Assembly (NCBI GenBank): GCA_963809795.1
Contig: CAWELN010000006.1
Span: forward strand, 372,001-436,000
DNA: 64,000 bases
Source: DASUAS01 sp963809795
Lineage (GTDB): Bacteria > Actinomycetota > Acidimicrobiia > IMCC26256 > DASPTH01
Direction: 5' to 3'
In this document: piece by piece, positions 59,895 through 64,000 of the stretch
How the letters are laid out: each line of letters starts with the position of its first letter
How positions within the stretch are numbered: the first letter of the stretch is position 1
The notes under the pieces: model-generated
The model's database searches: none
What the model saw: only the letters and a program-made list of their open reading frames with translations
What the model was told of the DNA's origin: nothing
Position numbers and translations under genes: made by a program

Positions 59895-61679
59895 ATGGCG
59901 ACGACCAAGACCAAGGACGCCAACGGGCTCGTCGAGATGGCGTGGGACCCGATCACCCGGATCGTCGGCAGCCTCGGCATCTACACCAAGATCGACTTCG
60001 GTCAGGGCAAGGTCGCGGAGTGCCACAGCACGTCGTCGATCTTCCGCGGCTACAGCATCTTCATGAAGGGCAAGGACCCGCGCGACGCGCACTTCATCAC
60101 CAGCCGCATCTGTGGGATCTGCGGTGACAACCACGCGACGTGCTCCTGCTACACGCAGAACATGGCGTACGGCGTGCACCCCCCGGCGCTGGGCGAGCAG
60201 ATCGTCAACCTCGGCGAGGCGGCCGAGTACATGTTCGACCACAACATCTTCCAGGAGAACCTGGTCGGCGTCGACTTCTGCGAGAAGATGGTCGCGGAGA
60301 CCAACCCGGGTGTCCTCGAGCAGGCGAACCGCACCGAGGCGCCCCACGCGGCCGACCACGGCTACAAGACGATCGGCGACATCATGCGGTCGTTGAACCC
60401 GTTCTCGGGTGAGTTCTACCGCGAGGCACTGCAGGTCAGCCGGTACACGCGCGAGATGTTCTGCCTGATGGAGGGACGCCACGTCCACCCGTCGACGCTG
60501 TACCCGGGTGGAGTCGGCACGACCGCGACCATCCAGCTCTTCACCGACTACTACACGCGGCTCATGCGCTACGTGGAGTTCATGAAGCGCGTCGTCCCGA
60601 TGCACGACGACCTCTTCGACTTCTTCTACCAGGCGCTGCCGGGCTACGAGGAGAACGGCCGGCGGCGCGTGCTCCTCGGCTGCTGGGGCGCGTTCCAGGA
60701 CCCCGCCGTCTGCAACTTCAAGTACCGCGACATGAGCGAGTGGGGACGCGCCATGGGCGTCACGCCCGGTGTGGTCGTCGACGGCAAGTTGGTCACCAAC
60801 GACCTCGTCGACATCAACCTCGGCATCCGCATCCTCCTCGGTTCCTCGTTCTACGAGGACTGGGAGGGCCAGGAGATGTTCGTCAGCCGGGACCCGCTCG
60901 GCAACCCGGTCGACCGCCGCCACCCGTGGAACCAGCACACCAACCCGCGACCGCAGAAGCGCGACTTCGACAGCAACTACAGCTGGGTCATGTCGCCGCG
61001 CTGGTTCGACGGCACCGACCACCTCGCGCTCGACACCGGCGGCGGCCCGATCGCGCGCCTCTGGTCGACCGCGCTGTCGGGGCTGGTCAACACCGACCAC
61101 ATCAAGGCGACCGGTTCGAGCGTGCAGATCTTCCTGCCCCGCACCGCGCTGAAGCCCGAGATGACGCTGGAGTGGAAGGTGCCGCAGTGGTCGAACACGC
61201 TCGAGCGTGACCGCGCGCGCACGTACTTCCAGGCGTACGCGGCCGCCAGCGCGCTCGATTTCATCGAGAAGGCCCTGGCCGACGTGCGCGCCGGCAAGAC
61301 GAAGACGTGGGAGCCGTTCGAGGTGCCCGACGAGGGCATCGGCTGTGGGTTCACCGAAGCGGTGCGGGGCGTGCTGTCGCACCACATGGTGATCCGGGAA
61401 GGGAAGATCGCCAACTACCACCCGTACCCGCCGACCCCGTGGAACGCCAACCCGCGCGACGTCTTCGGCACCCCCGGTCCCTACGAGGACGCGGTGATGA
61501 ACACCCCGATCTTCGAGGAGAACACGCTCGAGAACTTCAAGGGGATCGACATCATGCGCGCCGTCCGCAGCTTCGACCCGTGCCTGCCGTGCGGCGTCCA
61601 CATGTTCCTCGGCAAGGGCAAGACGCTCGAGCGGGTGCACACCCCGACCCAGGTCGCGGACTCGACCCTCGCCACCTGA
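59895..61679 (+). CDS. hhyL: Group 1h [NiFe]-hydrogenase large subunit
   Basis: 594-aa catalytic subunit. The L1 motif RICGICGDNHATC (Cys73, Cys76, His80) and L2 motif DPCLPCGVHMF (Cys563, Cys566, His569) bind the NiFe centre. The sequence continues 25 residues past His569, a tail expected to be removed after nickel insertion; no maturation endopeptidase gene is seen in the window. WDPITRIVGSLGIYTKIDFG and HHMVIREGKIANYHPYPPTP are typical. The family oxidises H2 at atmospheric levels. Confidence 0.97.
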   Translation: MATTKTKDANGLVEMAWDPITRIVGSLGIYTKIDFGQGKVAECHSTSSIFRGYSIFMKGKDPRDAHFITSRICGICGDNHATCSCYTQNMAYGVHPPALGEQIVNLGEAAEYMFDHNIFQENLVGVDFCEKMVAETNPGVLEQANRTEAPHAADHGYKTIGDIMRSLNPFSGEFYREALQVSRYTREMFCLMEGRHVHPSTLYPGGVGTTATIQLFTDYYTRLMRYVEFMKRVVPMHDDLFDFFYQALPGYEENGRRRVLLGCWGAFQDPAVCNFKYRDMSEWGRAMGVTPGVVVDGKLVTNDLVDINLGIRILLGSSFYEDWEGQEMFVSRDPLGNPVDRRHPWNQHTNPRPQKRDFDSNYSWVMSPRWFDGTDHLALDTGGGPIARLWSTALSGLVNTDHIKATGSSVQIFLPRTALKPEMTLEWKVPQWSNTLERDRARTYFQAYAAASALDFIEKALADVRAGKTKTWEPFEVPDEGIGCGFTEAVRGVLSHHMVIREGKIANYHPYPPTPWNANPRDVFGTPGPYEDAVMNTPIFEENTLENFKGIDIMRAVRSFDPCLPCGVHMFLGKGKTLERVHTPTQVADSTLAT

Positions 61680-61698
61680 GCTCACGACCGGAGCTGGC

Positions 61699-62283
61699 AT
61701 GGCGGCGCAGAACCTCCGGGTGGTCGGAGACCGGATCGAGCAGCTGCTCGACGAATTGCACGCCACCGCCGAGCCGGCCACCTGCGCGCTGGCGCAGGAG
61801 CTGCTCCGGCTGGTGACGGAGCTCTACGGCGGTGGGCTCGAACGGGTGGTGGCGCTGGCACGCGAGGACGCGCCCGAGCTCATCGACCGGCTCCTCGCCG
61901 ACGAGCTGGTCGCCAGCCTCCTGCTCGTGCACGGCCTGCACCCCGAGTCGGTGACCGCCCGGGTCGAGCAGGCGCTGGAGTCGGTGCGACCCTTCCTCGC
62001 GACCCACGACGGCGACGTCGAGCTGCTCGACGTCGACGAGGACGCCGGCGCGGTGCACCTGCGGCTGCTCGGCAGTTGCGACGGCTGCCCGTCGTCGGCC
62101 GTGACGTTGCGCGACGCGGTCGAGCGGGCGATCGTCGAGGCGGCGCCCGAGATCACGATCATCGACGTCGAACAACCGTCGACCGAGGCCCCCGAACCGG
62201 CGGTGATCGGCACCCCGGTGACCCTGACCCGCAAGCCGGCGCCGCGCTTCGAGAGCTGTCCCACCGGGGTTGCGGCGCGATGA
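61699..62283 (+). CDS. NifU-like scaffold-domain protein
   Basis: 194 aa. An N-terminal helical part (DRIEQLLDELHATAEPATCA) is followed by a NifU C-terminal domain (RVEQALESVRPFLATHDGDV, LLGSCDGCPSSAVTLRDAVE with CxxC, AAPEITIIDVEQ). It probably supplies iron-sulfur clusters to the small subunit. NifU-like proteins accompany group 1h hydrogenases in other actinobacteria. The stop overlaps the next ATG. Confidence 0.9.
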   Translation: MAAQNLRVVGDRIEQLLDELHATAEPATCALAQELLRLVTELYGGGLERVVALAREDAPELIDRLLADELVASLLLVHGLHPESVTARVEQALESVRPFLATHDGDVELLDVDEDAGAVHLRLLGSCDGCPSSAVTLRDAVERAIVEAAPEITIIDVEQPSTEAPEPAVIGTPVTLTRKPAPRFESCPTGVAAR

Positions 62284-62904
62284 GCGGCGACCCCCTCGCA
62301 GCCGTACGGCGCCTCCGCCGCGCGCCGTCACCGCCGCCCCCGGTGGGCGAGACCTGCGAGCTCTGCGGCGAGCCGGTGGGGCCCGAGCACAACCACCTGG
62401 TCGACCTCGAACGTCGCAACCTCATGTGCGCGTGCCGGCTCTGCTGGATGCTCTTCGCGCCCGACGGTGCCGGCGGCGGGCACTTCAAGGCGGTACCGGA
62501 GCGGTACGTGGCGTTCCCCGACCTCCGGTTGACGCGCGCCGAGTGGGACTCGCTCCAGATCCCGGTGAGCGTCGCGTTCTTCTTCGTGAACTCGAGCATC
62601 GATCGCGTCGCCGCGTTCTACCCGGGCCCGGCGGGCGCGACCGAGTCGCTCCTCCCGCTCGACACGTGGGACGAGCTCGCGATCGGTCACGCCGAGCTGG
62701 CGACGCTGCTGCCCGACGTCGAGGCGTTCCTCGTGCGCGCCGTACGCGGTGCCGACGAGGCGGAGTGCTTCCTCGTGCCCATCGACGCGTGCTACGAGCT
62801 GGTCGGTCGGTTGCGGATGCTGTGGCGGGGCTTCGACGGCGGGCAGGAGGCGCACCAGGCGCTCGAAGCAGTTCTTCCTCGAGGTGCGGGCGAGGGCGTC
62901 GTGA
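62280..62904 (+). CDS. DUF5947-family hydrogenase-associated protein, frameshifted as read
   Basis: The N-terminal half has CELCGEPVGPEHNHLVDLER and LMCACRLCWMLFAPDGAGGG, a rubredoxin-like pair of Cys sites, then GHFKAVPERYVAFPDLRL and ECFLVPIDACYELVGRLRML. As read, the frame runs into the next gene. Skipping one base at 62861-62866 gives an end KQFFLEVRARAS with TGA 62902-62904 overlapping the downstream GTG, the arrangement used by every neighbour here. Corrected length about 207 aa. Role unknown; an electron-transfer or assembly function is inferred from the Cys motifs. Confidence 0.75.
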
Positions 62905-63548
62905 GCGACCTCGAGTTCGAGGTGCTCGACGCGCAGCCCGAGCCCTACGCGGCGGTGCCGACGATCATGCTCCGGCTGCGGGTCACCGAGCGCAGCGGGA
63001 TGCCGGTGCACGCCGTGGCGCTGCGCTGCCAGGTGCGCATCGAGCCCCAGCGGCGGCGCTACACCGACGCCGAGACCGCGGCCCTGGTCGAGGTGTTCGG
63101 CGAGCGCACCCAGTGGGCCGATTCGCTGCGGCCGTTCCTGTGGACGCACGTCTCGACCACCGTGTCGTCGTTCTCGGGCAGCACCGAGGTCGACCTGCCG
63201 ATCACGTGCACCTACGACTTCGAGGTGTCGGGCACGCGCTACTTCCACACGCTGGCCGACGGCGAGATCCCGCTCCTCCTGTTGTTCTCGGGCACGACGT
63301 TCGTCGCCGGAGCCGACGGGTTCTCGGTCACCCCGGTGGCGTGGCACGAGGAGGCCGCGTTCCGTCTCCCGGTGGCGGTGTGGCAGGGGATGATGGACGC
63401 CCACTACCCGAACCGCGCGTTCGTCACCGTGAGCCGCGAGACCCTCGACGGGCTCCTCCGGTACCGCGCCGCGCACGCGCTGCCCACCTGGGACCTGGTC
63501 CTCGAACGGCTGCTGAAGGAAGCAGGCGCGGCGGGGGAGGAGCGGTGA
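62901..63548 (+). CDS. DUF6084-family hydrogenase-associated protein
   Basis: 215 aa from GTG 62901. DLEFEVLDAQPEPYAAVPTI, MLRLRVTERSGMPVHAVALR, CQVRIEPQRRRYTDAETAAL, DLPITCTYDFEVSGTRYFHT and VWQGMMDAHYPNRAFVTVSR. It is beta-rich by appearance with no catalytic signature. It occurs next to group 1h hydrogenase genes in actinobacteria; function unknown. Confidence 0.8.
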   Translation: MSDLEFEVLDAQPEPYAAVPTIMLRLRVTERSGMPVHAVALRCQVRIEPQRRRYTDAETAALVEVFGERTQWADSLRPFLWTHVSTTVSSFSGSTEVDLPITCTYDFEVSGTRYFHTLADGEIPLLLLFSGTTFVAGADGFSVTPVAWHEEAAFRLPVAVWQGMMDAHYPNRAFVTVSRETLDGLLRYRAAHALPTWDLVLERLLKEAGAAGEER

Positions 63549-64000
63549 GCGATCGCTTCGACGCCGCCCGCGCCGTCGCCGACGCGGTGCTGTTCGAGGG
63601 CTACGTGCTGTACCCGTACCGCGCGTCGGCGCCCAAGAACCAGATCCGGTGGCAGTGGGGTGTGCTCTTCCCGCGGGCATTCGCCGAGGCCGACGGCTCC
63701 GAGCGGTGGCGGAACCGCACCGAGTGCGTGGTCGACCCCGGGAGCTCGCCCCGGCTGACCGTGCGCGTGCGTGGGCTGCACGTGCAGCACCGATCGGTCG
63801 AAGTCGACGGCACGCCGGTCTCCGAGGTGCACGTCGACGGCGTCCCGTGGGTGCCGTGGGACGAGGCGGTGGAGTGGGAGGTCGACCTGCCGGCCGTGCC
63901 CCTGCTGCCGCTGCAGGAGGCGACGCACGAGGAGCTCGTGGCGCTGCCCGGCGGCGAGGAGCGGGAGCCACTGCGGAGCGCCGACGGCACCGAGTGCGGC
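63545..64000 (+). CDS. Hydrogenase-locus protein of unknown function, 3' truncated by window end
   Basis: GTG 63545 overlaps the DUF6084 stop; 152 residues are visible with no stop before the window end. It begins VSDRFDAARAVADAVLFEGY and VLYPYRASAPKNQIRWQWGV, continues LFPRAFAEADGSERWRNRTE, and has a beta-rich part (LTVRVRGLHVQHRSVEVDGT). I do not know the family's function; its coupling places it in the hydrogenase operon. Confidence 0.75.
   Translation, partial: MSDRFDAARAVADAVLFEGYVLYPYRASAPKNQIRWQWGVLFPRAFAEADGSERWRNRTECVVDPGSSPRLTVRVRGLHVQHRSVEVDGTPVSEVHVDGVPWVPWDEAVEWEVDLPAVPLLPLQEATHEELVALPGGEEREPLRSADGTECG

Noticed and set aside
62076..63548. A single fused DUF5947-DUF6084 protein
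   Set aside because: A one-base correction gives a stop that overlaps GTG 62901 in the GTGA pattern used by neighbouring genes; the fusion is more likely an artefact of the extra base.

Overview
The window is GC-rich, gene-dense DNA of actinobacterial type. GTG starts, 1-4 bp gene overlaps and TANNNT -10 boxes lying only 6-11 nt before start codons (leaderless transcription) all point that way. So do the gene orders comEA-comEC-holA-rpsT-lepA-hemW-hrcA-dnaJ-rsmE-phoH-ybeY-era, uppS-recO-glyS and dgt-dnaG-rpoD, and the BldD-like regulator. A deep-branching Actinomycetota lineage such as Acidimicrobiia is my inference; no rRNA or marker phylogeny is available in the window.

Layout. 1-18.2 kb: leuS (5' cut by the window edge), comEA, comEC, a FolP2-like protein, holA, a DUF427 protein, rpsT (-), lepA, hemW, CIRCE-hrcA-dnaJ, rsmE, a BldD-like regulator, phoH, ybeY, a CBS/CNNM membrane protein and era. 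18.3-21.7 kb: a zinc dehydrogenase, a secreted META-domain protein (-) and a DUF2252 protein; the last two diverge from one shared promoter. 21.8-28.1 kb: a caa3-type cytochrome oxidase operon (ctaC with fused cytochrome c, ctaD, ctaE, subunit IV, ctaG) followed by two cupredoxin proteins. 28.1-40.8 kb: a lipid kinase (-), a divergent uppS, recO, glyS, a J-like/RDD membrane protein, ppdK, a small membrane protein, dgt, dnaG and rpoD with a hairpin terminator. 40.8-46.2 kb is a looser accessory stretch: zinc ribbon, crotonase (-), methyltransferase, tRNA(CAT), GrpB-like protein, a 590-bp gene-poor segment, a Gfo/Idh/MocA oxidoreductase (-) and a VC0807-like membrane protein.

46.2-64.0 kb is a nickel/hydrogenase locus: a nickel ECF importer (nikMN, nikQ, nikO), a Fur/Nur-family regulator, hypA, hypB, a PadR-YceI regulator, an 83-aa protein, a PAS protein (-), a SIS-HypC fusion, a second SIS protein, hypE, hypF, a PD-(D/E)XK-like nuclease (-), the small and large subunits of a group 1h (actinobacterial, high-affinity type) [NiFe]-hydrogenase, a NifU-like protein, DUF5947, DUF6084 and a further protein cut by the window end. 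The parts fit one task: import nickel under nickel-responsive control, build the NiFe(CN)2CO centre, and oxidise trace H2 for a respiratory chain that could end at the caa3 oxidase encoded 30 kb upstream. No hypD is present in the window.

Six genes (comEC, DUF427, lipid kinase, PadR-YceI, PD-(D/E)XK, DUF5947) are each split by a single-base frame change although both halves keep family-like sequence. Consensus errors in a draft assembly are the simplest explanation.
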